Source: Rhyacophila brunnea
Lineage: Eukaryota; Arthropoda; Insecta; Trichoptera; Rhyacophilidae
NCBI GenBank assembly: GCA_022495005.1
Contig: JAGYXB010001100.1
Location: 1,550,001 to 1,614,000, forward strand
DNA length: 64,000 bases
Reading direction: 5' to 3'
The translations under genes and the position numbers were made by a program. The notes beneath the pieces are model-generated. The model did no database searches and was not told the DNA's origin. It saw only the letters and a program-made list of their open reading frames with translations. Shown one piece after another: positions 1-13,723 of this stretch; positions within the stretch are counted from its first letter, which is position 1; each line of letters starts with the position of its first letter.

Positions 1-186
1 TCAGTTCGTCAATCCAGCGGCTTTTAGGGCGATCCTATGGCCATTTCGTGCCCCTTGGGTACCACTGGATGACGGCATTTGTCCAGCGCCCGTCCTTTCG
101 GCGAGCAATGTGCCCCGCCCATCTCCATTTCAACTGTTTGGAAACGTCTATTATATCGCGTACTCCTGTCTGCTTCCTAACCCAGG
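1..186 (-). pseudogene. RTE-type non-LTR retrotransposon fragment (C-terminus of RT protein)
   Basis: Minus-strand translation gives KQLKWRWAGHIARRKDGRW and, after one in-frame stop, RPKSRWIDEL. This is the C-terminal extension typical of RTE-clade endonuclease-reverse transcriptase proteins. It matches the copy at 27782-28193 closely. The 3' side runs off the left edge of the window. Confidence 0.8.
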
Positions 187-2077
187 TGAGGTTCTTTTCT
201 CTATATATATATTTCTATAAACCCTTATACGTATAATTTTTACAAAAGTAATATATTATTTTCAAAATATTTTTATTACTACACTACAAGTTTCCAACCC
301 CTGATGTAACACACTAAGGAAAAATAAAATATATGCTTGATATATTTCTGTAATCCCTTTTATGTATAATTTTTACACAAATAAAATAATATTTTCAAAA
401 TATTTTTACTGCTACACCACTAGTTTGCAACCCCTGATAAAATGAATCTAATCTAATCTATTGTAAATGCATCTATTTCAACAAAATATTGTCAGATATG
501 GATGAGGACTAATATTGTTTTCATATTACAAAGGTAAAAAAAGGTGACTTTTTTTTACCCATTTCTTGGAAAATAACTAAGAGGTAGGGCAGTTAATAAT
601 GTAATAATATTATGTACACGGAGATCACAAATATTATATTTTATTTATTTTTACGAGGGTAAAACAAAGTTATAATTATTTATGTAAACATATTATTTTA
701 TACAATATAAATGTTAAAATTTTAGAGAGCATTATAAATATTAAGTTATTGTGAAAATATAGACTAATAACTCAGTATTAAAATTTTATTTATTGTTTGT
801 AGTGTATGTTACAAATTATTAATTTAAGACGTTCACAACATAAATTAATATGCCTAATTGTGAATCGGTAAATCTAAATAAAATTTACGTATATATTTTA
901 ATAATATCATAGTAATTAATTATTATACTGATGATTGATGTAAATATAATTTTGTGGCATGTTTAAATTTATTGTATATAAAATCAATAGATAAATACTG
1001 ACTCATGTCTATTAAAGGGAATATTTTATTCAAAAGAAAAGATTATAGATCATATTTTATATTTACATGAATGTGTAATAATATTGTTTCAGTGAATTGA
1101 TAAAATACACAATTCACTAGTGAAATCATGATTTATTTTACCAACGTCATTGGTGTGTATTTTATGTCAATTTTTTTTCTAATAAAAACAATTATAATCA
1201 TAATAAATTCAAAGTAAAATTATTCGTGTATCAATATCGTTCAAGTATACCCTGCTTAAAACTAATTTAAACACTACCCCTGTGTATTATCTCCGCGAAC
1301 CTAACCTCCATAGTTTTTGACACTTGCTCTGCCACAGACAATAACTGTACGTATATGGGCACGTCTGTTGACAGTTCGACATATTTAAATGGGGTAGTTT
1401 GAACTGATCTGTGGTGTGCCCACTAACGTACTGTTATTGTACAGTTATTGTCTGTGCCATGTTCAACCTGCTATTCAAACTGTACGTGTATGGGGAGCTT
1501 ATAATACGTCTTGGAGAGAAATTGCGTGATTTTACTTTTATTATCATCCAATGAGGAGGATGTATGGTCATTTTATATTCTAAATGGCTACAAAAAAATA
1601 TTAATAACAATCTTTACAATGAAAATTATTGATTGTCTTTTTCTTTCATGAACACTCCATAAGTGAAGCATTCACGATACCACGCATACAATACTTTCAT
1701 GAATCCATGTTTCTAGTCTGTCCATTTACTTCTTCCCTGGTCGTGCCAAAATTCCATAGTTTTACTGAATACAACTTATTTGAAGAAGAGACAGACGAGG
1801 TTCAGGCTCACTTAGAGCTTATCAATTGTGCACAGACGTTGTATGTTTTGAAATATCCAAATTGATTGATAATCGAATCCAAAATGGACTTATCATAATA
1901 TATTCAAATGAGACAATAATATCTTCTCAAATACCCTATTTGAAAATAAAATATTTTTCCAGCGTAAAAGTATAATGCTAACAGACGTGTCTGTGCACTA
2001 AGCAATTGATATTCTTGGTGTTTTATGGAGAAAGTTTTTTTAAAACAATCTAATTAATGATCTCTTTTCTCAATCAG
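187..2077. other. Non-coding, intron 5' of the first visible l(2)gl exon
   Basis: AT-rich sequence with no recognised exon. Two adjacent near-copies of a tract with CCTTATACGTATAATTTTTAC and CAAAATATTTTTA lie at about 220-440. An imperfect inverted repeat built on CAGACAATAACTGTA lies at about 1335-1462. The 78-aa reading frame at 1629-1865 shows no domain. Confidence 0.5.
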
Positions 2078-5000
2078 GCTGCCCCGAAAAAGACAACGGA
2101 GTCAGGAGATTCGTTCAGTCCACTCGAAGCAAAGCCGATTGAAAGACAGATTGAAGCCCGCCCTGTGGATGATTCCAATGGATCCATGGTCCGATGCCTC
2201 TATTTTGCAAGAAGTTTCCTTGTTAGTGGTGAGTTCAATGTATATTGTCGAACAAGAACTTATTGTCCACGTGTTTAAACTGTGAACTAAATATCCCCTC
2301 CAGTGCAGCTAATCCCACTCCCGATTTCAAATGAGGAACGCTCCCAAATTTATCATTTCATTTTATGCTCTTGTGGTGTACGGATCTATCAATTTACGTA
2401 ATTTGAAGCTTTTTATAATAAAAATATGTCTAAAACAATCAAGAGTGATGTAAGAATTATTATTAGTAAACTTTTGGCTTATTGCGAAGAAGAAAAAGAG
2501 TCGCATCTAAAAGGAGAGCCGATACATTATTTAAACATGCGTTGCCGCCATGCCACGTCACTGAGAAGTCTTCTATATGCAACTACAGTGCTTGTTATCA
2601 CCGATTTCTTGCTGTCGGACAATAGTTAGTATTTTCACACTGTTAAAGTGAAATTTTTCAGTCCAATTACCTTTAAAGTCACTCGATATATCTTGTTTAA
2701 CCTTTGTCATTCTGTGATGTCAAGTCATGCCCATAAGTGCGTAAATATTCTATATTTCAGCTAATGTGCACTTCACCCACTTCATATCACAAATTAAAAC
2801 TTCTGCGTATTAATAGTTGCCTTTGTTTTCAGTTCAAAATACCATCCCAACCCTGTGGGCGGGCACCAATAACGGTACCGTGTACGTCTTCACCATCACA
2901 GTTCCTCCTACCAACAGAAGAGCGGAAGATGAGGTTAGTTTATCGTTACTACAAGCTTCACCATGTAATGTTAAAATTTTATATTAATTATATTATTATA
3001 GAATGTAACATTCTTTTATTGAACATACATAATTTAAAAACGCTTCTGCGAAATATATAAGTAACCAGTAGAAAAAATCTTTTTGAAATAAATATGACAC
3101 CCAGAGATTCGAACCTGTGCCCTCTGTGGATTCGCATCCATGTACTATGACCATTAAGCTATACGTGTCCTATCTAATTGCGTTGAAGTAGTAGTGGTTT
3201 TGATAATACTCTCTGTTATTAAATTACATCACAAAAGCTGATTACCAATAAGTAACGCAATTTAGAAAGCGTTTCAGAGAGCAGGCACTCATCCGCAAAC
3301 TAGTCTCCTACTGTAATGGGAAACTACACCTCAGTTTAAAGTGCGGGGAATTTCTCAAAACCAACGCCAATAGCGGAAGAAGATCCGAACTTCTGCCCGA
3401 TTCTGCACGTTATAAAACACCTTTGTAATAGTTATAATTATTCTGTTTTCAGGTCACCTGCAATCTGGCGAAAGAAATTCAATTGAAACACAGAGCCCCC
3501 GTAATAGGCATCACTGTCTTGGACGGATCATCAGTACCCCTGCCTGAACCATTAGAGGTTTGCTATTCATTTCTATTTCTCAAGAATAAAAATACACATG
3601 TAAAATATAATCGGTCGTGTCAACATCTACTTATACATTTTTCAAACATATTTTTGTATGATTTTGGGGCAATTTAGGAGTTATACACCGTTACAGTTAT
3701 TATGTGAAATTGCACATAGAATAAATGGACTTATTTTTTTTTAGATTTTGGCCATATTCCACAGATTATTGTTGAATACTCAGTTAAAAAATTGATAAAA
3801 GTACACGCATTTATGTCGTGCTTTTAACTCATCACCTCAAAATACAGTTGGCAGACTTACTTTCCTACAATTAATTCTCTCTTTGCAAACATACAGTCTT
3901 ATCTTTCTGTTTAGTATCAACATAGTTGCGGCAGTTGCCTCAGTTTTTATGTATTTTGATGGAAAATGATCACAAAAGCAAGTTTGTCGATGTCTTATTC
4001 TAAACAAATTGTATGAAGTCGCTATTAAGCATAAATGCTGGGAACAACAATTGTACAAGTTGATATTTGTTTTTGATAGGTTGAACGAGGAGTTTCGCCA
4101 CTGCCTGACGCCACCCAACCGCACCGAGTGATCATCGCCTCCGAAGAACAATTCAAGATATTCTCACTGCCCTCGTTAAAACCATACTGCAAATATAAGC
4201 TGACAGCGCATGAAGGAGCCAGAGTAAGTGGAAATATAAAAAAATGGTGTCCAACTTTTTCATTTCACTGCACATCTAGTGTATCAAGATTATTTCCATT
4301 ATCGATCAGTGGGATGGTTAAGACTAAATATGTGAAATTAAAGCTGAAAATATGGTTACTAAGGATAATTATTAAATGTAATAAATGTAAACATTCATTG
4401 GTGATTTTATTTTAAGGTGCGACGAATGGCCTTTGCGAACTTCTCCTGTATGCCCAGCGAGCCGGTGTCAGGAAAGGGAGGTCTGCACACGGAGTGTTGC
4501 CTTCTCTGTCTCACAAACTTGGGCGACTGCCTTGTCCTCAGCGTGCCTGACCTTCGGAGACAACTGAACGCGGCTGCCGTTCGGAAAGAGGATATCAAGT
4601 TAGTCATTCCACTTAACACTTTGTAATCGGGCAAATATAACAATTGAATTTAGCGCGAAGCGGGCAATTTTTAATGAATTGTGCAAATATTAATGATGGT
4701 CAATCGGAAGACGTAATATTTTTTATGTCTAATACGCATGACATCACTCTGCATTTATTATTCTTGTTGCATGTTACGTTTTAAGAAATTTATTTTAATT
4801 TAGTAGAAAAATTTGTTGTTTATTTTTCAGCGGAATTTCAAGTTTGACGTTCTCGAAATACGGCGAAGCCCTTTATTTACATTCCTCTTCCGAATTGCAG
4901 CGCATCACTGTATCGGCCAATAAGGTAAACATTCTTTTACCAATTCTACTCTGTAGGATTGTTGTTCATTGTCCACCATATCCCACTATATAATCGTCAA

Positions 5001-8000
5001 GCCGTGACACGAAACTGTAAACTGCAATGGTAGTGCTATTAGTCATACTTCGAATGTAATATGGTAAACTGTTTGTAGAAAATGATGATTGTTGCATATT
5101 GGAATAAATGGTATTAATTTGAACGAAATGTGCAATGAAAATCTTCATATATTGTGAACAGGTCGCCGCATTGTATTTGAAGATAATCAATAACCAACAC
5201 TACTATTAACGGACTCAATATAATCAGCTTTGATTGACTATTATCGAAAATACATAATTTAGAAAAACCTCTGAAATATATGTATCGTCGTTGAGCTCTT
5301 TAAGGTTATACCTCAGTTGAGGCATGGTCTAAAAAGATCGTGGCTAGGTGATGCGCGGATTGCGGGTCGCGGGTGCAAATGATACATGCCGACCGAAATA
5401 TTATTTGTCATATAAATCTAACATGCATCCATTTAATGTTCTGCTTATTGTTCTATTAGTAACAATAATAATATATTCATTGACATGTTTTCTTTTTAAA
5501 GTAAATGGGTAACGTTTTTAGTCATCTTTACACGATTTAAGAATTGATACCCCCATCGCCATCACGAAACAAAATGACGTATTGACACCTCGACGTTCGC
5601 TCTCAGACTGCCAGCGAGTCCAAAATTTCGTCGCGCCCATAGTTGAAAATTATTTGCCGTTTCATTGAAGTATCTCCTTAAACCCTTGATGTGACCATTC
5701 TGTCAAAATTTTTATTTTTTTATTAAATATTTTCAGTTTGTTCATTTTCGACGGCACAGTTTCGTAAAATCCTCATTGTTCTATATACCACCATAATTGA
5801 ATATGACATACCTGTTTACAGAAACTTCTGATTTAAGATGTCTCGTTTTAATAAAATACCTCTAATATACACAGTCATTACATTTGAGCCGTTGCAAACT
5901 CTCAATGATGAAGAGCTTCTCCACTACCTGTTATTTAGATAAATCAAAACGTTCAGTCTTGCAAAAAAGTCTACCTTCATTTTTTAGTTATTTGTCTCTC
6001 CTGTAGAATTTCAAATTTGTTACATTGGAAGTTTTAAACAGCTCAATGAGAATACGTATATTTCTGAGGTTTTTCTAAATGACAATATGTGTATAAGAGC
6101 CATGACCTAGCGAAACCTTTCCCCTTAAGCTACCAATCCAACTGTCATTCATGTAAAGGATAATTGCTAATAACTATGTTTAGTGTTTCAATTTCCATCA
6201 AGAATCATTTTGAACAGATCCGGTAACTCATACAGTGCTTATTTATTTATTGTACCGATGATATTTCTGCAGGTAACGCGTGCACGGTGTTATTTGACGC
6301 TGCCGATGTGGGCGCGGCTCATCGCAGCTCCTTCTAATCTGACTGTTGATGAAGCGCCAATGCTGAACGGAGAACACAAGGTCAGTGTCTAGTCACCTCC
6401 GTAAAAGACAGATGGATTAAAGGTCTCATTAAAGATTGACAATTCTCAAACAGTATGTCATACATCCTGTATAACATGTAAAAACTTTTTAAAATCTATC
6501 TTTCAAATTTTACTATGGCTACTATTAAAAGTTCTAAAAATTTTATAAATCTTTGTAGTTATCAATCTCTGACAGTTTGGCATAACTTATTTTTAAAAAT
6601 ATACTACCAATAAGAAATCCAATTGCTTTATGTCTATGATTTAATTTAGGATGAGAATGGAGCCGCAGAGGAGAACCAGCACAATGTGACACTGTCATCG
6701 CAGAGCATCGGAGACATCACGGTGGATAGTGTCAAAGATCACCTCATCCAGGCGCTCAACAACAGGAGTGGAGCCAGCAGTCCGGAGAACCTCGCCGCAC
6801 GACTGGGGACAATCAATCTACAGGTAATACGGCAGATGTTATTCACATGTCAGTTCATCATTGGTTTCTTATAATCCGCTTTCTGGCAAAATGGATTTAA
6901 TGATACGCAATGAAAGACGTTGAAGCCTAAATATATGAAAGTGAAGCTGAACAAAATTTACTAAGCTAATATTAAATTAGCTACAAGTTATTTCGCATTT
7001 TTTACTTATGTGTTGCAAAGTTCATACGCTTATCCCCTGCATCTGTATCTGTCCAAAGCTGCAAGCATTTTAGTTGCATATATTGCCAAGATAAAGATGG
7101 ATGTCATTTTATTGTCACTTATTTCGGAAACAAAACATGTTAATTATATTACAAATGCAGTTACATATAATTGACTGTTAATGTAACCACGTCATTTAGA
7201 GACAAATATATCGAATCATCATTATTTTGGAATATTTAGATGAACAATCACAAAAATTTACAAATGACATACCTGCACTAACACCACCTTTATACAAACA
7301 CAGTTAATTGGAAATTCGCTGTAATTCGAAATATTTGCTAAAATTTATGTAACCTATTTATAGATATTTCCACTAATTCGATGAATAGATCATAATAATC
7401 ACCACTGAAATTAACCATAATTTTTTTTCGATTTTCATCCCTGTCAATTTCAAATTAACAGGATTTTACTATACGTACATAATAATGACATGTCAAAACG
7501 ACCCAAAGATGCTATATTTAATATTTTTTTTTTTGGCTACCAATTCCATCATAGTTAAAACATTGGAGAACACCATCTGTAATACAAAAAGTTCATAAGA
7601 CTTCTCTCTAGTTGTAGTTCAAACTCTTATAATATTATGTTTAAAGGAAATTAAATTTCGTGTTTACACAAATTTTGTGTTCCATTTCAGTCCTCATCTG
7701 TCAACCAGAGTTCAGTGATAGTAAAAACAACGACACTCACGACCCTGAACAGTAATTCCAGCACCGGACAGCCTGCCGGCACGACGGAAGCCAACACCAC
7801 CACAACATCCCACCACTCTAATTCTACCACCACTGACAATAGTGAGTATTTAACAAAAGCAAATCTGATTTCTCATTGAAATTATTTTCTATGTTATGTC
7901 AAGTCTATAGTACAGTAAACTTTGGTATGTAATACTTTAGGAATTTCAGAAGCACCAACTTAAAAATTAATTTTACAAACTGTAAAGAAAAATTTTATGA

Positions 8001-11000
8001 CCCAAGATATGTCATGAATTTTTTTGTGGCCATTTAATTTAGTGAGTAAAAATACAATTTTATTTAATTCAATGAAAAATAATTTATTTGTAGGTTGTGG
8101 TGTATGTAATGGTTATTTGTTTGTTATAAATACACACATTTTTTAAATTATCAATCCAGTCACAATATAATTATTATTATTGTTAACACACCCCCCCCCC
8201 CCCACTCACTTGTCACTTAAGAATAAATTGTCACAATATAATATGCGTTACCGAACGTGCTTATTGTTTTTGTCCTAACTCAAAATGAACATGTAACATC
8301 TAATTTTGCACAAATTACGTAAGTAATATTTTATTGTATGATGACAACTTTATTATTAACAATCTCTACACGATAATTTATGCTGCAAAAGTCAACTATG
8401 AGAAGTAAAATAAAAAGTGTGTAGTATGTACGTTATCGTATTGTATTTGATTTGAAGTATTAGTGCACGCACAATGACTGTAAGGTTTATTGATCGAGCT
8501 GGCGTATACGTGGTAGACCTCCGGTTTTTTGAAGCAGAGTTCTTAATTGAATCAACAATTTTTTAACTGGTAATTTCGACTGCTGTTTCTGGCCCATCTA
8601 CAGAATTATTCATCACAAACATTTTTGAAGATGCGTCAGAATCAGCTGTGAACCTCGCCAATTCGAAAATTGTAAAATAAATTATGTACTGCTTAAAACC
8701 ATCTTGGGATTTATTTACATAGTTAAAAACTGTTTGTTTTAATTAGTTAAAAATTGCTAGTTTTCAATGTTTGTGAATTAGATTGATATGAAGATTTTTT
8801 CCAAAAGTTTATTGTGATTCTGTACAGTACAATCTCTTTAATTTGAGCAAGTCTATTTATCTTAAAACTCTGGAATAATTTCTGAATGTTAGGTTAGGTT
8901 AAGTAAATTTTTTAAGATAGCATAAATCGAATCGCTTGGTCAGAGTTTGTGGCTGTGGGAATAGAATTCAAACCACTGTGAACGTATTAGGCATAGACCG
9001 AAATTTCAGCAAACCGACCATAATACTTGCCAGTGGCAAATACTCAGTACTCGACTGGTGAATAAAATTTAAATTTGAGAATTTCTAAACATGAATAGTG
9101 CGAATTAATTTATTATTCAATCGATCTGTATTGAAATTGCAGCATGGTAAAGTAGCGATACCTTTAAATACTATAAAATTATTGGGTCTGTAATCATAAC
9201 TAATATTTGTATGAACAAAATATGTGGTTGATGCCACATTTTGTGAAAGAAGAACGAACCTGTGGATATGTATCAAAGGAGATTTAAGTATGCTAGGTCA
9301 AAGCAACTGGAGAGTCTAGAATGGAGGAGATAAGACCCGTCAAGGGTTCTAGTGCCACAAATGATGATGAAATTATAACACTTTAATCACTGTCCAAGTG
9401 TGTTATCGTTATATTCGTTTGTTTTAATCATTCACCTACGTCCAACAGGCAGTTGTTGCCACTAATACTAGCTGCAACAAATCTATTTAATAATTTTTAG
9501 CCCCAGTTTCTATCTGAGAAATTTAAAAAATGAAGAACACAAATTGCCTCCTTAGGACCAAATAAACATATCTCATTTTCATCTACTTTACTGGAGACAC
9601 CAAACACAAGTAAATTTACATTCCAATGTTATTCTATGTGCAGTACTAAATGTAACTCAAAATTCCTAAAAATTGAGATAGGTTTCTTTGGTGCTGAAGG
9701 GTCGAAATGATTCTGTTTATATTAAAGAGATTCTAGTGTATCTGTTTCCTGACGTTGTACATCATCAGGTATGCTTTCCGTGTTGTTGATCCTTGGCTTG
9801 TTTTTGTTTGTAGTCTTAGAGCATAGCAGAGAAGAGGGACAAATCACCCGCGTCGAGGTATAATCTTCATTTTATTTTTTTGTTTTTTTTTCCTTCTCAA
9901 TTTGCCACACCCATTTTGAAGGATGTGCTGATTTTTGAATGCCTTAAAAACCATGGACATACAACATAATATATAACATGTAAAAAATTAGTACTATCGA
10001 ACGAGGGTACTTGATGGAATTTGAATTCAGTTTTTTACTATTCCGTTTGAGCCTTTTTTGCGGCCCGGTTTTCGCCGAGTAGTACAAAACTTTAATCAAT
10101 TAGTATATAACATATATTTTATTGTTAACACAAACACACAAAGGTCTAGACATCATTTGAGTCGCTTAGAATCATAACTCACATATTTCAAAAATCAAGT
10201 TTTGATATAATCGCTAAAAACCAACAGAGCACTATTTTTTGTATCTAGAAGAACAGTATTGAACTCCCTAGAATATTAATGAGTGAGAGAGTCGAATAAC
10301 TTTTTTTTTTTAAATATATATACCTAATACTCCTAACGTTGCAGACATACAGCATACTATGAGAAATAGAGCTCCCCGATTGGTTAGGAAGGCGTTGGTG
10401 ACAAAACTCTATTCTTTGAAATATACGACATATTACACCAACAATGAACTTTGTCAACGATTTTCACATGGTTTAAATTGACTTTTAATACTCAACTATT
10501 TTTCGGTATATAGATTAATTCATTTAGAATCACTTGGCATATTTAACTAAAAAACGACAAAATTGCAATATGTGAGTTATGATTCTAAGCGACTCATTTA
10601 TATTCATACCTTACTGATTCCGATGTATAACAAGTCTATACAATATAGTGAACTAATTTAAAAACCCGGTAAACCACTTCCCAGGAATCTAGAGTGTCAA
10701 CTGTCAGTTGGACAAGTGGTTAAGAACCAAAACTGTTGAAAATTTCCCCAAAAGGTAGTAAAAACCCTTACTGGATTGTAAAGGCAAGGGGGAAGAATAA
10801 GCAGGTATATAGAGCACTCTGATGTGGCGTAGTGGACAGTGTGTCTGCTTGTATACTGTGGATTCAAATCTGGACTTTGAAATATTCAAACATGCGCAAA
10901 TAGATATGTATACAAAATAAATATGCTGTTGTTTTTCATTTGAAATATGTGTATCATTATTCAAGATGCAAATAAATCATTCACGATCGTGTGACGCATC

Positions 11001-13723
11001 TTGACATAATTCTCATAATTTATAATATATTATTTTAAAAATTTATGGCTACGGCCGTGTGGTGCAGTAGAACCATTGGTTTCGGAGTGTGGCGCAGGGC
11101 TATCGTACAAGTACCATAACATGTTCTAAATTATGGTAGAAAATAAATTTTAATACAAATAAAAACTTTTAAAAATTAAACAAGCTGAACCGAAAACTGG
11201 AAAAATTGTTATTTTTTCCGAAACGAAAACCGGAACCGAACCGGTATATATATTTTTTTTCTTTGAACCGGAATGAAAACTGAAACGAAAAAAAATAACG
11301 CTTCGAAGCCCTGATTCAAATTCTGTAGCTAGATTGAATTGGCGTATTGTCTTTCTAATATGTGCTGTAAAACATAGACCCATCGCATTGAGTAGCTGGC
11401 TAACAACCAATCCTCATTTGAAAAAAACCACTGAGACCCACTTATATCCATATTCCATTTGTGTAATTTCACACAATTTATAACAATCTATAACTTCCAA
11501 AACCCTTTTAATGAAATTGATTAACACAATCACTACTGACCTGTTAATCAATATTTAATTACCACATTTAATATCATGTTAATTATATCTAATGGCCAGG
11601 TAATGCAAACGTGCCAGTCGCGTTGTCAGCACTAAATGAGTTAATTAAACTGATAAATGTGTCATTACATAATTTTATTTTGCTTATATTTATTGTTATT
11701 ACGGGTATATTGGCATAATATGATAATGGGTGTACTGGCATATGTAATATTAATATATGCCTCAATGTTGCATACTAATTTCAAAGTTTATATTGTACGT
11801 CCATGGTTTGTCATTTTTACAATGAAAAAAAATTGTTGAATGTTTTCAATAATGGGAGAGGTGTTGTATTCTTTTTTTCTAACTGTTTTAAACTGTTAAT
11901 GATTTTGTTTGTGTTTGAAATAATAAAATTACACAGTTTGACGAGACATTTTACTATTTCATTTATGTTTTTAAGACTTCTTCCGGAGACGAAGGTACGA
12001 TATTATGTGAAATAAACTGAAGAATTATCGATTAAATACTTATTAAATTTTATACCACACTTGCTAATTCGGACGCTTCGAAAGATAGATTCGACCATAG
12101 GCATCCTGTGAAACCTAAATCTAGTTGCTTACCTTTGGTTCCCGCTCTTGCAACAATTCAAACCTTTCTAGTTTATCGTCGTATTTCCATTGATTAATCA
12201 AACATTGGATTATGTTTTAAATAACCACTATGGATATGTTTACCTTCAAGCAACAGAGACAAGCGTCTTTAAATTGAATTGATATTGGTAGTTAGTTGAA
12301 TCTATCGTTTCGTAGATAACTACACAGAATAAGCATGAAATCTTTCACATAAACAATAATTAATCGTTTATATGTCATAATTTTATACAATTATTTATCA
12401 CTATAACCCCCTACCTAACACACAATATAATATTTAAACATTAATAAAATATTACATATTATATGTAAGTATTTATATTTTTTATTCACGATATTGTGCA
12501 CACCCTTTTTTGTCTGCCTGTTACCTTTGGTTTGGTTTCCTTTGTTAGTTCTGCGTTTCTATATTATTTGTGTTTTTTTATATACATACATATTATTTTG
12601 TTTTACTTTTTAAGTTTTTTTTAATACTGCATTCAACTATACTTTCACACATTCACAAAACAACAAATTTTAATCGATGTAAATATTATTAAATCTTCGA
12701 TTTATTCCTTAGGCTGTAAGTTTTTAAATAATCACACTTTTATTCCGTTTTCGGATTACAACAATCAAATTACGTACTTTTTTTTTACCACAGTTTTTTT
12801 TTCTAAATTTTCTATCTACAATCGCTTAATTTTCTTATCCATTTTTTTATTTTATTACTTTGATACATGATGCCAATATGAATATCTCAGGTACATAGTT
12901 GTGAGGAAGTTTCGGTGTGATTATAAATTGTATCTATAGCTTAATCGGTAAATCTCTCTTTTTTACATTATTTAAAATTACGTATAATATGCAACAAAAA
13001 TCAAATTCTATTTGTAAAATAATTTTGATAGTATTGTTACGTAAATCATGTATTATAGTTATTGTAAACAATAAATCTTAACAAAACGAAAATAAACAAA
13101 CTTAAACTTAAATAAACAAAAAAACACAATTTTGAAAAAGTGCAGAAACATAGATTTAAAAAAAAAATGTTGGACCCCGAGTGGGACTCGAATTATTTGA
13201 AGTACCTCAGGTAAAACGTAGATATGTATATGAAATAATTTGCATGAATCATAGACGTATCGATAGCTTAGAGACAAATCACTCTCCCGGAAAGTGAAAG
13301 ATGTAAGAATGAGTCCATCGCGGCCCAACTTTTTATTTAAATTTTCTATAATATGTGTATTTCTAAGGTTTTTCAAAATTCAATTTTTCTATAATAAAGA
13401 GTCTAACATTCTTAATCTTTATGTATATTCAGTATTGAATAAAAAACATAATAACTTTTTGATACATTCATATAATTTCTTCACTCAATGTTTAAATCAA
13501 GGTAATGTATAATAATATGATGAACATGCCTTGCAATAAACGATGAATGCGTGATTCTGATTGTCCTGAACTATTTCCGCAGACTAGCACAGTAACGGTA
13601 CCTGCCGGTACAGACCCAAAGACCATCTTGGAGATGTTTGAGAGGAACCGCACCCCCCTCACGGCGCCGCTGGCACGAGACGACACCGAGACAGAGACTG
13701 TCACCATCACCGAAACACATTAA
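2078..13723 (+). CDS. l(2)gl: lethal(2) giant larvae (Lgl) homolog, 3' part, 11 coding exons
   Basis: Lgl is a WD40 beta-propeller polarity protein of the basolateral cortex, antagonised by aPKC phosphorylation (family knowledge). Exons: 2078-2228, 2833-2933, 3453-3557, 4080-4223, 4417-4598, 4831-4924, 6273-6380, 6650-6823, 7691-7841, 9814-9857, 13583-13723. They join in one frame into 464 residues plus stop TAA at 13721-13723. Recognisable Lgl stretches are [92 protein letters not shown] and [14 protein letters not shown]. The reading frame is open into exon 2078 with an acceptor directly before it, so the N-terminal propeller blades and the aPKC phosphosite exon lie left of the window. The donor after 3557 (GTTTGC) is weak but the frame continues. 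The C-terminal part is Ser/Thr/Asn-rich. Tomosyn was considered, but no C-terminal SNARE motif is present. Confidence 0.9.
2238..2635 (+). repeat. Interspersed repeat family R3, copy 1, in l(2)gl intron
   Basis: About 400 bp, sharing long stretches with minus-strand copies at 16145-16446 and 43186-43612 (for example TCAATTTACGTAATTTGAA and ATTATTAGTAAACTTTTGG). It includes a 67-codon frame starting [15 protein letters not shown], with a [11 protein letters not shown] segment that faintly resembles the N-terminus of IS630-like transposases. It is probably a transposon remnant, not an exon. Confidence 0.65.
2990..3175 (-). repeat. tRNA-related SINE (minus strand)
   Basis: The minus strand holds an A-box-like TAGCTTAATGGTC and a B-box GGTTCGAATCT about 40 nt apart, as in RNA polymerase III promoters. 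The flanking bases do not form a proper acceptor stem, so it is a SINE head or tRNA pseudogene and not a functional tRNA. The downstream end is approximate. Confidence 0.55.
8191..8203 (+). repeat. 13-base poly(C) run in l(2)gl intron
   Basis: Uninterrupted C run preceded by ACACA, inside otherwise AT-rich intron sequence. Its length may be uncertain in the assembly. Confidence 0.8.
8825..9738. mobile_element. Tigger/pogo-like nonautonomous element in l(2)gl intron
   Basis: Terminal inverted repeats CAGTACAATCTCTTTAATTT (left) and, reversed, CACTAGAATCTCTTTAATAT (right), each bordered by a TA dinucleotide at 8823-8824 and 9739-9740. The size is 914 bp with no transposase frame. TA target sites and CAGT ends fit the Tc1/mariner-pogo superfamily. 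Confidence 0.65.
9814..9857 (+). CDS. l(2)gl: 44-nt microexon of l(2)gl
   Basis: The exon ending at 7841 is in phase 1 and the last exon at 13583 needs phase 0; joining them directly gives an immediate in-frame stop. A 44-nt segment bounded by TTTGTTTGTAG upstream and GTATAA downstream supplies exactly the missing phase (2 nt plus 14 codons) and encodes [14 protein letters not shown]. This makes it the simplest bridge. It is an inference from phase and splice sites and is not supported by recognisable homology. Confidence 0.7.
10159..10595. mobile_element. MITE family M1, copy 1 (437 bp)
   Basis: Perfect ends GAGTCGCTTAGAATCATAAC and its reverse complement, with ATTT on both flanks as a possible 4-bp target duplication. 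An inverted, shorter-ended copy lies at 46390-46814. A 70-codon frame occurs in both copies but only because the DNA is alike; it has no domain. Confidence 0.75.
10700..13582. other. Last l(2)gl intron, remaining non-coding sequence
   Basis: Low-complexity AT-rich DNA with two tRNA-box-like patches, near 10825-10880 (GTGGCGTAGTGGACAGTG, GATTCAAATC) and 11050-11100 (ACGGCCGTGTGGTGCAGTAG), that look like old SINE heads. No exon was recognised. Confidence 0.4.
13257..13440 (+). repeat. SINE-like repeat S2, copy 1
   Basis: It has a tRNA-like head (CGATAGCTTAGAGAC) and a tail shared with 59450-59640: TTTTTCAAAATT, then ATAATAA, then AACATTCTTAA and a TTCAGTA end. The shared 3' tail is the main evidence for one family. 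Confidence 0.55.

Noticed and set aside
1629..1865. Possible upstream l(2)gl exon
   Set aside because: The translation does not resemble Lgl and no fitting acceptor/donor pair was seen.
3097..3172. Possible tRNA gene on the minus strand
   Set aside because: B-box is good but the stem pairing is poor; classed as tRNA-related SINE.
8191..8203. Poly(C) run as a regulatory element
   Set aside because: Homopolymer runs of this size are ordinary and prone to assembly error; nothing around it supports a function.
10245..10457. Same [13 protein letters not shown] frame found at 10245-10457 (minus) and 46517-46741 (plus)
   Set aside because: Both lie inside copies of MITE M1; conservation is of the DNA element, not of a gene.
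2078..13723. Tomosyn (STXBP5) as the identity of the first gene
   Set aside because: The [21 protein letters not shown] and [10 protein letters not shown] segments fit Lgl, and no C-terminal R-SNARE coiled coil follows.
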